Part shown: positions 35,646-47,990 of the stretch, one piece after another | How positions within the stretch are numbered: position 1 is the first letter of the stretch | Layout: the number at the start of each line of letters is the position of its first letter | From: Pharus latifolius | Lineage: Eukaryota; Streptophyta; Magnoliopsida; Poales; Poaceae | Length of the DNA stretch: 64,000 bases | Reading direction: 5' to 3' | Assembly (NCBI GenBank): GCA_019359835.1 | Contig: CM033328.1 | Coordinates: forward strand, 14,667,027 to 14,731,026 | Translations under genes and position numbers: made by a program | Notes under the pieces: model-generated | What the model saw: the letters and a program-made list of their open reading frames with translations, nothing else | Told to the model about the DNA's origin: nothing | The model's database searches: none

Positions 35646-37460
35646 TGGGCGATTGCCACTGGAATCCTCAAACGAGGGTCCCACAGAACTCGCGACTTTT
35701 CTGCGCGAAGACTCTGACATTTTCGCGTGGAAGCCCTCCAACATGCGGGGCATCGCCCGGGATGTCATCGAGCACAAGCTCGCGGTGACCCCCAGTCACT
35801 CCCCAATCAAGCAGAAGCTGAGGAAACTTTCCCTTGAACGCCAACAGGCGATCAAGGTAGAGATTTCCCGACTCCGAGAGGCGGGGTTCATTCGGGTGGT
35901 CTTGTACCCCGAGTGGCTCGCGAACCCCGTCCTCGTGAAGAAGTCGAACGACAAGTGGCGGATGTGTGTGGACTTCACCGACCTCAACCGCGCTTGCCCC
36001 AAGGACAACGTGCCACTCCCACGAATTGACCAATTGGTCGACTCCATAGCGGGGTGCGAGTTGATGAGCTTCCTGGACGCATACTCGGGCTATCACCAGG
36101 TCCAGATGGCAGAAGGGGACGAGGAAAAGACGAGTTTCATAACTCCCCTCAGAACCTTCTGCTATGTCCACATGCCCTTCGGGCTAAAGAACGCTGGAGC
36201 GACCTTCCAGCGGCTCATGACGTTGGTCTTGAAGGGCCAGATCGGCCGCAACGTCGAAGTCTATGTCGACGACGCGGTCGTCAAAAGCCCCCGCGCGGGG
36301 GCTCACGTCAACGATTTGGCAGAGACCTTCCACAACCTCCGCGCATACGGGTTGAAGCTCAACCCAGAGAAATGCACCTTCGGCGTACGCGGGGGGCAGC
36401 TCTTGGGCTTCCTTGTGTCCCAGCGGGGCATAGAGGCAAACCCCGAGAAGATCCGGGCGTTCCTAGACATGCCCCCACCGCGCTCGGTCAAGGACGTTCA
36501 GCGACTCGCCGGCCACTTAGCTGCGCTGAGCCGCTTCGTCTCGCGGTCGGGGGAACGCGGCCTTCAATTCTTCAAGATCCTCCGGGGGCTCGAGGGGTTC
36601 CGGTGGACCCCTGAGGCCCAGGAGGCCTTCGACGACCTGAAGAAGTACCTCACGAGCCCTCCAGTGCTGGTGAGCCCCTCTCGGGAAGAGCCCTCGCTCC
36701 TCTACCTTGTCGCGACCCCGGTCGCCGTAAGCGCGGTACTGGTAAAGGAGCAAGATGGGCAGCAGCGTCCCGTGTATTACGTGAGTAAAGCCCTCCAATG
36801 GGCCAAAACTCGGTACATGGAGATGGAGAAGATCTGCTACGCCCTCCTGATGGCATCTCGGAAGCTTCGTCATTACTTCCTGGGGCACCCCATCACCATC
36901 CCGTCATCCCTCCCATCGGGGGAGGTGCTCCGAAACAAAGAAGCCACCGGCCGGATCGGTAAGTGGAGGGCCAAGCTCGCCCCTTTTCCCTTTGCCTCAC
37001 AGGGCGCTCCGCCATCAAGTCACAGGTCCTCGTCGACTTTGTGGCGGAGTGGACTCCTGCCTCTGGGCCCGGGGACGAAGACCTCCCCGCGCTGTCCCGA
37101 CACAGCGACCATTGGACACTCATGTTCGATAGCTCCCTGTGTCTCGCCGGGGCTGGTGCGGGAGTAGTCCTCCGGAGCCTCGAGGGGAAGGAACTCGAGT
37201 ACGCAGCGCGGCTCGAGTTCCCCGCCACAAACAACGTTGCCGAATACGAGGCTTTGCTCCTCGGGTTGTGTCTTGCGCGCTCCCTGGGAATTCGACGCCT
37301 CCTAGTAAAAGGAGACTCCCAGCTCGTAGTTTGCCAAATGGACAAGTCTTACTTGTGCCATGACGCAAACTTGAGCCTCTACTTGCAAGAAGTATGCAAG
37401 ATGGAGAAGCACTTCGACGGCCTAGCGGCCCGGCACATCCCACGAAGGGACAACGACTAG
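35646..37460 (+). pseudogene. Element B reverse transcriptase and RNase H, frameshifted
   Basis: The frame 35653-37167 (504 residues) holds RT with KWRMCVDFTDLNRACPKD, LDAYSGYHQ (Asp142) and VYVDDAVVKS (YVDD 204-207), then the first, degenerate RNase H-like module (LLYLVATPVAVSAVLV, YALLMASRKLRHYF). A frameshift near 36970-37000 precedes the second module in frame 36963-37460: LMFDSSLCLAGAGAGVVL, NNVAEYEALLLGLCLA, LLVKGDSQLVV. The motif usually read FDGS is FDSS here. A stop at 37458 cuts the chain at RRDND. Confidence 0.86.
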
Positions 37461-38854
37461 GCCGACGCCTTAGCCCGGGCAGCCAGCGCCCGGGAACCGC
37501 TCCCCAAGGGGCCTTCCTAGAGATTATTGCGAAGCCCTCGGTGACCCCCCGGACGAGCGCGACGAGCCCCGCGTCCCGGAAGTTGCTGAGATCACCCGGA
37601 CTTCGTCTTGGATGGACCCCCTTATCTCCTTCATCAAGGAGGAGGGGGACCCTCCCAACGAGACCGAGGCTAAGCGCCTCCGGGCCAAAGCCCGGGCATA
37701 CCTCCTGTTGGAGGGGAAGCTCTACAAGCGGGGGACTTCCACCCTGCTCCGTTGCCTCCCACGGCCAGAAGGACTCTGGCTTCTCAAAGACATCCACAGG
37801 GGAAGCTGCGGGTCTCATCTAACCCCGCGCGCCATCGCAGCAAGGCCCTTCGCCAGGGTTTTTACTGGCCCACGGTGGTTCATGACGCGCGAGACCTTGT
37901 CTCCGCGTGTGAGGCTTGCCAGAAGATGGCCAAGGGTTCGAACCTCCCCCCCGTAGCACTGCAGACTATCCCCATCACTTGGCCCTTCGCGCGCTGGGGG
38001 ATGGACCTCCTAGGCCCTTCCCCCCAGCGCCCGGGGGCTACAGGTATGCGGTGGTCACGGTCGACTAGTTTACTAAGTGGGTAGAGGCTGAACCCCTGGC
38101 CAGCATCACGTCCCGGGCGGTACAGCGATTTTTCTGGAAAAATCGTCGTTTGTCGTTTTGGCATCCCCCGGGAAATCACTGTCGATAACGGGACCCAATT
38201 CGACTCGGCGTACCTCCGGGAATTCTGTGAAGGCCTGGGGCTTACCATCCACTTCGCTTCAGTGGCCCATCCCCAGAGTAACGGGGCCGTTGAAAGAGTA
38301 AACGTCGTAATCCTACAAGGGTTACGCCGACGACTCGAGCATGCCGCTTCCAAGCGGGGGGCATGGGCAGAGGAGCTCCCTAGCATCCTCTGGTCTAGGC
38401 GCACGACTCTGAGCCGAGCGACGAGACGTACTCCCTTTTCCATGGTATATGGGACTGAGGCAGTCCTCCCCCTGGAGATTGGCTTTCGGTCGCTGCCAGT
38501 CGAGCTCCTAGACGGAGCTACGGCCGCGGCGTACCAAGCCAACGAGGCAAATCAACGACTGGAGGTCGATCTCGTGGAGGACGTGACTGAGCGCTCCTCC
38601 GCCATGCCATCTACGAGCACAAAATGGCGCGCGCATACAACCAGCACGTGCGTGAAAGGGCTTTTCGCCTCGGGTACCTTGTCCTCAAACGCGTCATAGA
38701 CCCCCAAGCCCACGGCAAGCTCTCCCCCAAATGGGAGGGCCCCTACAGGATCTCGGCAGTCCTAGACTCGGGGGCTTACAAGCTCTCCAACCTTCAAGAG
38801 CAGGAGTTGAAGCACACGTGGAACGTGCGCTTACTTCGCAAGTTCTACGTCTAG
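37461..38854 (+). pseudogene. Element B integrase, broken
   Basis: The zinc-binding region (SCGSHLTPRAIA) is near 37810 and CEACQKMAKGSNLPP near 37905 in another frame. The core has WGMDLLGP near 38000, DNGTQFDSAYL near 38185, and HPQSNGAVERVN at 38270 (catalytic Glu region). The C-terminal domain 38624-38854 reads KLSPKWEGPYRISAVL and ends LLRKFYV. At least three frameshifts or stops separate these. The end is homologous to 53-130 in A. Confidence 0.84.
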
Positions 38855-40440
38855 CCTATGGGCTCGTCCCCTCCCCCGCAGTGATTACGCCGGAGGGGGA
38901 AGGGGGACATTGTAATTACTGTTCCCTCCCCCATCGCGATTTCGTGGGGGGTGGTGTTGTATTTTGGTTCAATGTCAATACAACTGGTTTTTTCTTCAGC
39001 TCTGTCTCAATGCAGGTTTTTACATTGCCATCCCACGCAGCGATGCCCTCCCCGTGAGGAAGTGGGCTATCACAACCCAACAAGTCCCTACAATGGTAGT
39101 CCCACTCCCGTAAGGTGGCTTACGATGACCCCTCGTGGACTGAGGGTGTAAGCGGCAACCCGGTCCTCAAGGACCGCGGTAACGAGTCAATTTGGGAGAC
39201 TAGTCCCCGACCTAAACACTCAGACCCGTCATCGGGCGCATCCTCCTCTGGGAGTTGATTGTCTCCTCAGTGAGACGGAGTTCTTGGATATTATTCCTGG
39301 CTCCCCGTATTCACGGCGACCAGACGGTTGTCTCCCGGAGAAATTACCTCCGGAAATTTCGTCTCGGATTTTCTTGGATGTTTTTCCCAGGAGACCTTAT
39401 CCCCGGCTCTCCGTTTTCACGGTGACCGGGGGGCTCTCTCCCGGAAAATTTCCCGGAGATATTGGGCTTCCTGAAAACCCGGTTCCTCGTTTCCACGGTG
39501 ACCAGAAGATTTTCCCCTCGGGGAGAATTCTTTGGAATTTCGGAACTGATATTTTCCTGGAGACCTCTTTCCCGGCTCCCCGTTTTCACGGCGACCGGAG
39601 AGTTCTCCCAAGAGATTTTTACAACCTTGGAAAAACTTGGAAAAATTTGGAAGCCACGGGCCTTCATCCCGGGAGCTTTGTCACCCCCACAGCGCACGGA
39701 GCTACCCTCCGGCCCGCTGTGGGGGGGGATAAGGAGCCCCCGAGAATCACACCGTTCTGGACCTTCTAAGATAAACGGGCAAACTTAGCTCTATCAGAGA
39801 AATCTCAAAGAAAACACTTAGCTTTATTGATCATTCAACCGGAGCACACCTTCCCCCTCCGGTGGGCATCACTACATCGGATACGATACAACCTGGGGTA
39901 TAACCCGGAAAGTCTCTACATCCTAAAGTTCCTATGTCTAATAATCCCGGAGACCCTCCGATATCTCCCGGGCGAAGTCCCAGTACAAGCTTCGTATACG
40001 ACGTTGGGCCTCCCGGAGCACTTCTTCGGGCCAATACTCGTAGCCCGCCGGGGGAAGTATTTGAAGCGGGAGAACCCTCCGGGACCCCGGTCGCGGAGGA
40101 GATAGCTCAGCGCGAAGATTATCGAAGTTGTCCAGGTGCCACTCTGGATGCCACCGTAACCGGATCGGCTCCCGGGCAACGCCCCCGCTGTGTCCTTCGA
40201 AGAAGAGACATAGCAAAATCAGGGCGGCCTGGGCATCCCCCGGGGAGTCTCTCCGGGACCTTCGCCCGGGAATAATCTCCCGGGAAACCTGGTACATTTC
40301 ACTCATATAGACTTAGAAAAAATTTCAATTTCTATTGCATCAGAATATATTCGTACAAGTGTCCGGGGCTTCTTCTAAGAAGCTACCGGGAGCAAAAACC
40401 TAAAAAGCAAAAAGTGTCCTATCTAGACCCGGAGGGAGGC
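38855..40440 (+). other. Element B 3' non-coding region with degenerate repeats
   Basis: No convincing gene. From about 39300 to 39620 a phrase of the type CCCGTTTTCACGGCGACCGG followed by a CTCCCGG(A)GAAAT-like tail recurs four times, at about 39307, 39413, 39490 and 39580. The short frames there reflect the repeat. The remainder is GC-rich and rich in CCGGGAG/CTCCCGG words. Such long 3' regions between pol and LTR are usual in Tat-type elements. Confidence 0.6.
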
Positions 40441-41596
40441 TCATACTTGGTCATTGGAGTCCTCCCCCTGGGGGGCTCCCGCCGGAGCCGGAGCATCCGC
40501 TCCCGGAGGCGCCGGTGCCGGGAATCGCGCCCGGATTATCCAGTCGTAGAAACTGCCGGCAAGCTGCTCCACCTCTCGCCGCGAGGGCTCAAAAAACTCC
40601 GGGAAGCTCCGGGGGATTCGGCCCCCGATTTCCCGGGTACCCACCCCGCGGTGCTCCACGAGCCCGGCCGTGGCCGCCACCACAGGGATCGCCCGGCCTC
40701 GCGCCCGGGCATCAACGGCCTCCGGGATCACGGAGAGTTGTGTGTTAAGAAAACGCACAGCCTCCGTGAGCGTCGCCGGGGGCGCCTCGGAGCTTCCCCC
40801 GGAGCCTAAGCTCACGCCAAGCCCCTCGAGCTCCCGGAGGGCGTCCTCTTTCGCCTTGGCCTTCCGTTGGAGCCGGTCGTTGGCGGTCTCGGAGGCATGG
40901 ATTTGGTCCCGGACCCGGGCGAGCTCCCGGAGGGCATCGTCCCGCTGCTCGTGGTAGGCAGCGGCCCTCTCCTCTGCTTCCTTCTGTGCCCGGCCGAAGC
41001 GCATCTTGAGCCCCCAGGTAATGGCCGCCCCCTACATGCTCAAGAGTTAGAAAAAATTTGAGTTGGGGGGGGGGGCGAAGGAACACACCCACCGACTCGG
41101 GGAAGTACCTGGATTTGGAGAGATTGAAGGTCCCCGAAGCGCTCGTGGAATGTCCCTTGCGAGGCGTAGTCCGGGACCTTCTGGGTCTACAGGCTCTCCG
41201 TGTACCGATTGACCTCCCCCGCGGAAAGCAGGGGGGTCTCCCTCCCGGCGCCGGACCCGTCACGGCCGACGACGGGCCCCTGGACATGAGTCGCCGGGGT
41301 GATGTGGACCGGGGTGGCGGTGGCTGGCATCTTTGCCACCGAGGAAGTGGCCACCGAAGAGGTGGCGACGAGCTCTCGGAGGGGGTCCCTCCCCGGGAAG
41401 GGATCACGAGCCCCTTCCCTTTTCCAGGCTGCGGGGCCCCCGAGACCTCCGTCTCCAGGGGAACCTCATAGACAGAGGGGCTTCCCCCCTCGTCTAACTC
41501 CAGGTCCCCGGTCGTGAACTCAGAGGCCCAGAGGAAGTCTGCGGTGACTTCCTCCGGGGGCACCTCCGCAGCCTTGGCACGGCCCTTGGGTCCCAT
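40441..41596 (-). pseudogene. Antisense gene of element B: two-exon coiled-coil protein, decayed
   Basis: On the minus strand a start at 41596 (MGPKGRAKAAEVPPEEVTAD) opens exon 1. A frameshift around 41400 moves coding to the frame reading SAGEVNRYTES, a TAG (41189-41187), then GTFHERFGDLQSLQIQ, ending at a GTACTT donor (41108). The intron ends CATGTAG at 41032 and exon 2 continues in phase: RFGRAQKEAEERAAAYHEQR, a long charged coiled coil to about QRKAKAKEDALREL, then IPRSFPEFFEPSRREVEQLA. The stop is at 40441. The placement between pol and 3' LTR on the opposite strand matches the C cassette. Family not recognised; function unknown. Confidence 0.6.
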
Positions 41597-41764
41597 CTGA
41601 TTTTACCGGTGGCTTATGCTTCAGAAAATGGGGGGACCTAGGGGTTCTGGAGGCTAAGCTTCCGGGAATGAGCTTCCGGGTGAGGGCTACCGGGAGAGCT
41701 AAGGGCGCTAAGGGAGTTTGAAGGCTTGAGGTTTGGAATGAGCTCTCCTGGCCCCCCGAGGCCC

Positions 41765-41772
41765 TATTTATA
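41765..41772 (-). promoter_or_regulatory. TATA box of the B antisense gene
   Basis: Minus strand CCCTATAAATAGGGCC lies about 170 bases before the start at 41596. It is a clean TATA box pointing against the retrotransposon genes. Confidence 0.6.
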
Positions 41773-42069
41773 GGGGCAGAACGCAGCCTCGATGGGCGCC
41801 ATGTGGCCCTTCGTGGTGCATCCGTGCCATGGAAATTCAAACAGTGCGCGGGAAATGAAGGGACGGGCGTATGAAACGAGGCATCGCCGGTTCGAACCGC
41901 GAGCGGCCATTATGGCCGAACGGCGCACTCCCATCGAGACAACGGCGCGGTCATAAAGACGCGGCGCGGGAATCGAAACGTCATGCTCCCGGTAGCATGT
42001 CCCGGAGATTTTCCCAGTAACATGAACCATCCCCTCCGGGGACTCGAGCATCATCCCCGGAGGGCATGG
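41773..42069. other. Element B region before its polypurine tract
   Basis: Upstream sequence of the antisense gene; a minus-strand frame is open (42168-41764) but shows no recognisable protein. It ends at the left copy of the G target duplication TGG (42067-42069). Confidence 0.45.
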
Positions 42070-42790
42070 CACTAGTACAGAAATGCAGTCTTCTATCGGT
42101 AAAAAAAACCCTTCTACTATCGGTTTTTGTACCGATAGAGATAGACACGATAGAACAAGACTGGACATTTTCTATCAGTAAATAACTGACAGAAGAAGTT
42201 CACTATTCTATCGGCATATTATGAATCTACCGATAGAAAACCCGTCGTATTCTTACGTCCAGCAGTTCGAAAAGTACCACTATTCTAACGGTTAACTACA
42301 AGATTACTGACAGAAAAAAGCTTAGTACTCTATCGGCATATTAGGAATGTACCGATAGAAAACTCGTCGCTAGCGGATTGAAAAGTACCACTATTCTAAC
42401 GGTTAACTACAAGATTACCGACAGAAAAAAGCTTAGTACTCTATCGGCATATTAGGAGTATACCGATAGAAAACTCGTCGCTAGCGGATTGAAAAGTACC
42501 ACTATTCTAACAGCTAATTATAAGTTTACCGACAGGAAAACTCACACTATTCTATCGGCATATTACAAGTTTACCGATAGAAAACTCGTCAATAGCGATT
42601 GAAAAGTACAACTATTCTAACGGTTAACTACAAGATTACCGACAGAAAAAAGCTTAGTACTCTATCGGATATGTATGAGTTCACCGGCAGGAAAGGTCAA
42701 ACTCTTCTAACGGTTAATTTTGATTGTACCGATAGAAAAAATGACAGTAGTCTCTCGGTTGTTGATGAATTTACCGATAGAGCAATCACA
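42070..42790. repeat. Left terminal and subterminal motif region of G
   Basis: After the terminal repeat, copies of CTATCGG(T/C)A and TACCGATAG, with TAACGGTTA variants, occur in facing pairs about 10-15 bases apart (e.g. CTATCGGCATATTATGAATC then TACCGATAG at 42210). A unit of about 110 bp is repeated near 42260-42480. In En/Spm such sites bind TnpA. Confidence 0.85.
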
Positions 42791-43054
42791 TATACAGTAC
42801 TTTAGTTGCATCACAATACAGTACATTCACATATACAGTACAGATGCAATACAGTATAGATTGGATACACAATACAGTACAGATGCAAGGTAAATTCACA
42901 GAACAAATTCACACATTAGGCAGTTATTCACATTTATTCACATATGTATGGACAAATACAGATTGCAATCCAATGTGGACATTTATTCACATATATATAT
43001 TTATTCACATGTATATGAACAGTCTATGCAGAGTACACCAAAAGGAGAAAATTG
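42791..43054. other. 3' flank of the TnpA-like gene, CAGTACA-rich
   Basis: Several CAATACAGTACA copies at 42810-42890 and AT-rich sequence with ATATATAT. No gene; it probably contains the 3' UTR of the gene ending at 43055. Confidence 0.5.
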
Positions 43055-46000
43055 TCATGCTGGATGGTTGGGTGCTACTTCCTCCATGACATATTGTGCC
43101 CAGATTTGTCGAAGATATATAATCTTTGCATTTTCATATTGGTCTTTCGACATGGCGATCTGCAAGCATGTGTGCATACTGAGTAACTAACTTCGATCCT
43201 AATTTAGAACGTGACACCCATTTTTGAAATTTGAGTTAGCTATCGATGCTTACCTGGGGGAATCGGGAAAAGTTTGTTTGCACTAGGTCGTACATGTAGC
43301 GCAGCACATAAAACCCGCATTCCCACGATTGCGGCTGCTGATGGCACTGAGATAATTGCATATGCGAATACATGTGAGCTATATATTGTTTCCATAAACT
43401 AATTAAGCATAAACAAAAAGTCTCGTGAGTACCTCATATTCTTTCCAAGCTAGTAGGGAGCCCTGCGGTGCGGCATGCCTCCCTCCAGCGGACACATATT
43501 TATCAAAAGCCCTGCATTTCAGTTAGTATTGTCGGTTAATGTATTATCATTAGCTAGTGAGGTCAAAATTTAAATCAAACATATAAGTTACTTACGCCCC
43601 CATATTCCCCTTGAGCACATATTCCATCGATAATCTGTCACGCATCGAATCGAGGTAGTACACCTCGTTCCTCGGCGGACAGATCACGATGAGGATCCAG
43701 TGGCCCCTGCATTGTACGTAAAAGAGGACCGCTAGCTCAAAGTACATCTCAGGTGTAACATACAAGATTGAGTTAAATTAGTACGAAATGCACTAACCTT
43801 TGGTGGTACGGCACCAGAATGAAGTCCCTGTCCTGCTGCGCCATCAGCGCGCTGGATATGTACTGCTCAGCGTGCGCGGCGTCCTGCTCTAGCATCGTGA
43901 GGCTTATTTTCTCTGGGTCGAGGAAACCCACCTTGTCACACGCAGCCTCCGATGCTAGCCTGTACATGCACCTGCATGCGAAGGACGAGATTAATATTAA
44001 TTTCACAGAAAGTTACTCAGTATTCAAATGAACTGCAACATTAATGCAGAGTTAGCAAACAGAGTTAGAAAACAGCAATACATAGCATCAGCAAACTCAC
44101 AGGACTCCAGTCCGTATGATGGACATATCGAGCTCCCGCCAGTTGTAGAGGTCGAACAGATCCTCGTGTGCCACGGATATAGTCCCGGGCTCACGGTGGA
44201 ACTGCCCAGGCCTGTAGGGAACTAAGAAGTTCAGGCTGCGCCGAGCTCGATGTAGGTACCAGTCGTGGAGGTCTCTGGTTGATCGATCCAATTTCCGCAA
44301 AGATGCCTCCGACAGGAGTGGGAGCGCGTTCGTGAACGTCCGCGGCAGTCCCTGTCGCCCTTTGCCCTTGCCTTTGCCGCCCTTGCCTTTTGCCGGGGAC
44401 TGAGCGCGTACCTTCGAAGGCAAGGGCGAGGTGATGGCGGCTTTCTTCCGAGGTGGAGGCGTGGATGCGCTGGGTGGGGTCGAGGCCGTCTTTGATGTGT
44501 CCAGGTTTGCACGAGATCGGCCCTCATGCCCCGAGCTGGGGGCGCAGTCCCCTGGTAGCCCCGCGGCAGGCCACTTCAATTAATGAGCACGTATGTTAGA
44601 TTATGCAAGTTGAGTGTACTGAGTAGGATGTAATCTAAAATGTGTAGGATTTACCGGTTGTATTACAAGACACTTCTTGGGCCACTGTACGTAGGAGCCC
44701 ACTGCCTCGGCAAGTGTCTGCAGTTCCTCTGTTGGGACTGGCAACGGAGAATCGTTGTAGCCCGGCATGGCCATGTCCACCTGTACCTTTGCGAAACCCA
44801 ACCGCAGAGGTACACAGTGTTCCCGGACATCCGGCCCAGACGGATATACGAAGCCGTGTCCAACCACTTCCTGCCCGGCGCCTACGTGATTCTGTAGGAT
44901 GCAGCCCTCCGGCGCCTGCAAATTTGTAACAATTAAAATAGGTTAGTGAAACAACTCTAACAGAATGGGAGTGGCATCAACTTAAGTGCACAGATGAAGG
45001 CTTGCAGTACCTCAAGTAGATCCACTGGATCCGCGAGTACCTTCGAAGCGCAACTGCTTATCCGACCCCGCGGGGTACCATCGTCCTGGGGATCCGCATC
45101 TAAACTCTTGGCCAGCAATGTTTCTCTCAACCGTGCAAACTCTTCCCTCATTTGTGCGACCTCGGTCTGCACCTCAGACTGTACCTCAGCCCGTATCTCA
45201 GCCCGCATCTCCGCCCGTATCTCCTCCCGTACCTCAGCCCGTATCTTATCGGAGAGGTCAGCTTCCTTTTCCTTCCAGGTGCGGGCCTTCTTCCTCGGTG
45301 GAGCCGGATCTACGAAACCGGCCTTCCACGACACAATGGCTCCCACGGCCCGTGTCCGCCCGGGATGCTCCTTATTTCCTAGAGCTCGGGTGAGGATGTC
45401 GTTCTCCCTCTGCGGGGTAAACAATCCCTCCGCTGCGTCCTTCTCAAAAGAGATCTGTTACATTTGAAGGTACCTTGTGAGACAAATTGCCTTATATACA
45501 CTTGTGCGCACACAGTTTACGAGGTTAGCCAACTTACCATTCGCCTCACAACGTCGGCGTCCCCAGGGGTTGCGAACTGCACAGACCCCATGGATGACAC
45601 GGACCCCCTCCCCCTCCACCATCGCTTGCACCTCTCATCCCTGATCTCGGAGAGCGGCAACTCAGGGGTGTCCATGACAGGATTTTGTTCGTCTTCCTTC
45701 TTCCACTGTTCCTCCTTCCCCGCATAGCCCCGGGATCCGAGCCGATGCGGGTGGTCGTTCCTCTTCTGGATCGCCCTATTCTTCTCGCTAAGGGCCTTGA
45801 ACTCCTCAGTCTCCTTCTGCTTGGTGAATTCCTCCCATACCTCCTCCGATATGAAGGGGTACTTCTCGCAAGGAGATTTCCCCGCAGCTAGGAAGTTACT
45901 GACGAGCCAGCTCTTAAAGGTTTTCCATGTTCCGTTCATGTCCTTCAAGCAGGCAGTCCTAGGTGTATCGTCGGGGATGTTCCACTTAGCCTGTTTCCGA

Positions 46001-46400
46001 AAAATGCATACAATTAATCACGAGTTAGTTAAACTTTAGTATAAGCCAAGAGAACGTGATTACGAAAGAGTTCAGCGATTTCAGTTCATTTAACCTTCAC
46101 TTCCGCCCACAACCTATCCCTCTCGTCCGCCGTCACGTCCTTCCAGCTCTGGACAGTGATCTTCACCCTTTCTTTCGCCAACAGCCCAACGTAGGCCGCG
46201 TACCTCCCAGCATTCTTTCCAATCGGCCTCCCAAATTGGTTGAACTCACAAGAAAGATCAGTGCGTTTGGCCAAACGCCCCAACGTCGTCGCGCCTCGCC
46301 CCACCCTCTTGCGCTGGGATGTAACAGCCCCATCTTCAGTAGTTACGATGGGGTTGGCCCTAGTCGAACCACTAGTACCATCCGATGAAGACGACGACAT
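43055..46400 (-). CDS. TnpA-like protein fused to an Ulp1-type cysteine protease, ten exons, 832 residues
   Basis: Exons on the minus strand: 46400-46095, 45990-45538, 45454-45011, 44915-44655, 44573-44101, 43971-43798, 43706-43596, 43511-43433, 43346-43254, 43159-43055. All have GT-AG edges and all phases agree, giving 833 codons with a stop only at the end. The front has a helical block with SWKDVTADERDRLWAEVK and, at 183-194, PHRLGSRGYAGK, the hallmark of plant En/Spm TnpA-like (Transposase_24-type) proteins. Residues 315-375 are a charged coiled coil (RAEVREEIRAEMRAEIRAEV). A lysine/glycine-rich linker follows. The end is C48 peptidase-like: GHW (His706), YLDS (Asp723, 17 residues on, the Ulp1 spacing), and QQPQSWECGFYV (Gln771, Cys777, six apart). 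Inferred roles: binds the terminal motifs and may remove SUMO-like tags. The start Met is the first after a likely leader-intron acceptor (TTTTGTAG). Confidence 0.88.
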
Positions 46401-47590
46401 GTCTTCCCCTACAAAACCTTCAACAAACCATATATATGGCAATTAATTCGCCTTGGACTTCCATAACTCAGCCCAGGACTGGAGACTAACTAGGGCGGCA
46501 AAAGGGAAAATAATACAAAAAGAAAGACATGCATAAATTACTTACTGAACTCTTCAGAAATATTTTCTATCGGTAAACACATGAGCTGCCGATAGACCAT
46601 AACAATTACCTCCACACAAGACAATTTTTCTATCGGCAAACACGTGAGATACCGATAGAACATAACAATGTTCTCTACATATGGAATTTTGTTGACAAGC
46701 CACCATTCACTGTCATCACATAACATTCTCGATGATTTGCTACACTAATATTCATGGGCCAGCATTATTATTTCACACGTAAATATGCACACAAGCATCT
46801 AAGTGCTACTGTGCATAATCTTTAGCCTAGCCTGTATGTGAGTCATCAGGACTTCACAGCTATTAGGTTGGGAAAAGTCATGTATATAGGCATTTGAAAC
46901 ATATACATCGAAGACCCATCCACATTGCCATATATTCATACGAAGTGAGTAAAAATTCCCAACCAAACTAGTACATTGCATGGCTCATGTCCTTCCAGAT
47001 CCAAATTAAGTTTTACTACTTGTGCAGAAAATTTTCTATCGGTAAACACATGAGCTGCCGATAGAATATGTGTAAGAACACCTCCAACATATAATCTGCA
47101 TTACATGGCAGTTGGATACAATTGATCACAAATACAGCAGTATAGAGAAGTTAAAATCTCAAAACAGGTTCATTACAGCACTGGAACATATTATGTAAAC
47201 CCTAATTAAAATCAACATTGCCTGCGGAATGTACATAAGCCAACACAATAGGGAACCCTAGTGTAATTGCAAAACTCCAAGAATTAGTACGTGCAAAACA
47301 CTAGGATCAAATAAAGAAGATGCTGGAAATAGAACGACGAATTAGGGTATTTACGGCGGCGATCAGTTCTGGTGATGCAGAGGCGGTGTAGAACGCAGCA
47401 GCGGCGGGCGAAGGACGAAAATAAGAACCGGTGGCAGTGACGAACCAGTGTCCAGCCGGCGATCGTCGTGTGGGAGAGAGGAAGTGAGTGCTCACGGCGG
47501 AGGTTGGGGTTTTCTTCGCTCTCGAAGAGACGCAGTACTCTAAGGTGGAACTGTTCGAGTGGAGGGAAACTAAAGGGCCGTGTACGAGAA
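46401..47590 (-). promoter_or_regulatory. Leader exon and long 5' intron of the TnpA-like gene
   Basis: A C-rich leader exon is likely at about 47530-47355, ending GATCGCCGCC before a GTAAAT donor at 47354. The acceptor TTTTGTAG lies just before the start codon. The intron holds facing terminal-type motifs at about 46560-46665 and 47030-47065 (TTCTATCGGTAAACACATGA then GCCGATAGA). No other gene is seen in it. Confidence 0.5.
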
Positions 47591-47604
47591 ATAAAGTAGC
47601 GGAG

Positions 47605-47990
47605 GAACTTTTCTATCGGTATAACAAAATGATACCGATAGACTTATGTAATTTTCTATCGAAACAACAAAATAATACCGATAGAAAAAGTAAATTTCCC
47701 GGAAAAATATTCGAATTAGTGATTGCATTTTTCTATCGGTATAAACAATAAAATCCCGTGAGACCAATTTTCCACAGAAAATTTTTTTAAAGTGCTTGAG
47801 ATTGGGTGCCATTTTTCTATCGGTAAAAACAACAAAATACCGTGAGAGTAATGAAAAGGTGCCCTTTTCTATCGGTATAAACAAAAAAATCCCGTGAGCC
47901 CAATTTTCCCCAGAAAATTTTTTTGATTAAGTGCTTGAGATTTGTGTGCCCTTTTTCTATCGGTAAAAACAACAAAATACCGTCAGAGTT
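47605..47990. repeat. Array of paired terminal motifs upstream of the TnpA-like gene
   Basis: Six facing pairs: CTATCGGTATAACAAAATGA then TACCGATAG at 47612, with others at about 47655, 47732, 47814, 47867 and 47956; later pairs have partners decayed to ACCGTGAGA. Pair centres are about 20-24 bases apart. The block begins just upstream of the proposed leader exon. Confidence 0.8.

Noticed and set aside
39284..39788. Open frames in the 3' region of B as a gene
   Set aside because: Open on both strands because of the degenerate repeat; no start context, TATA box or known domain.
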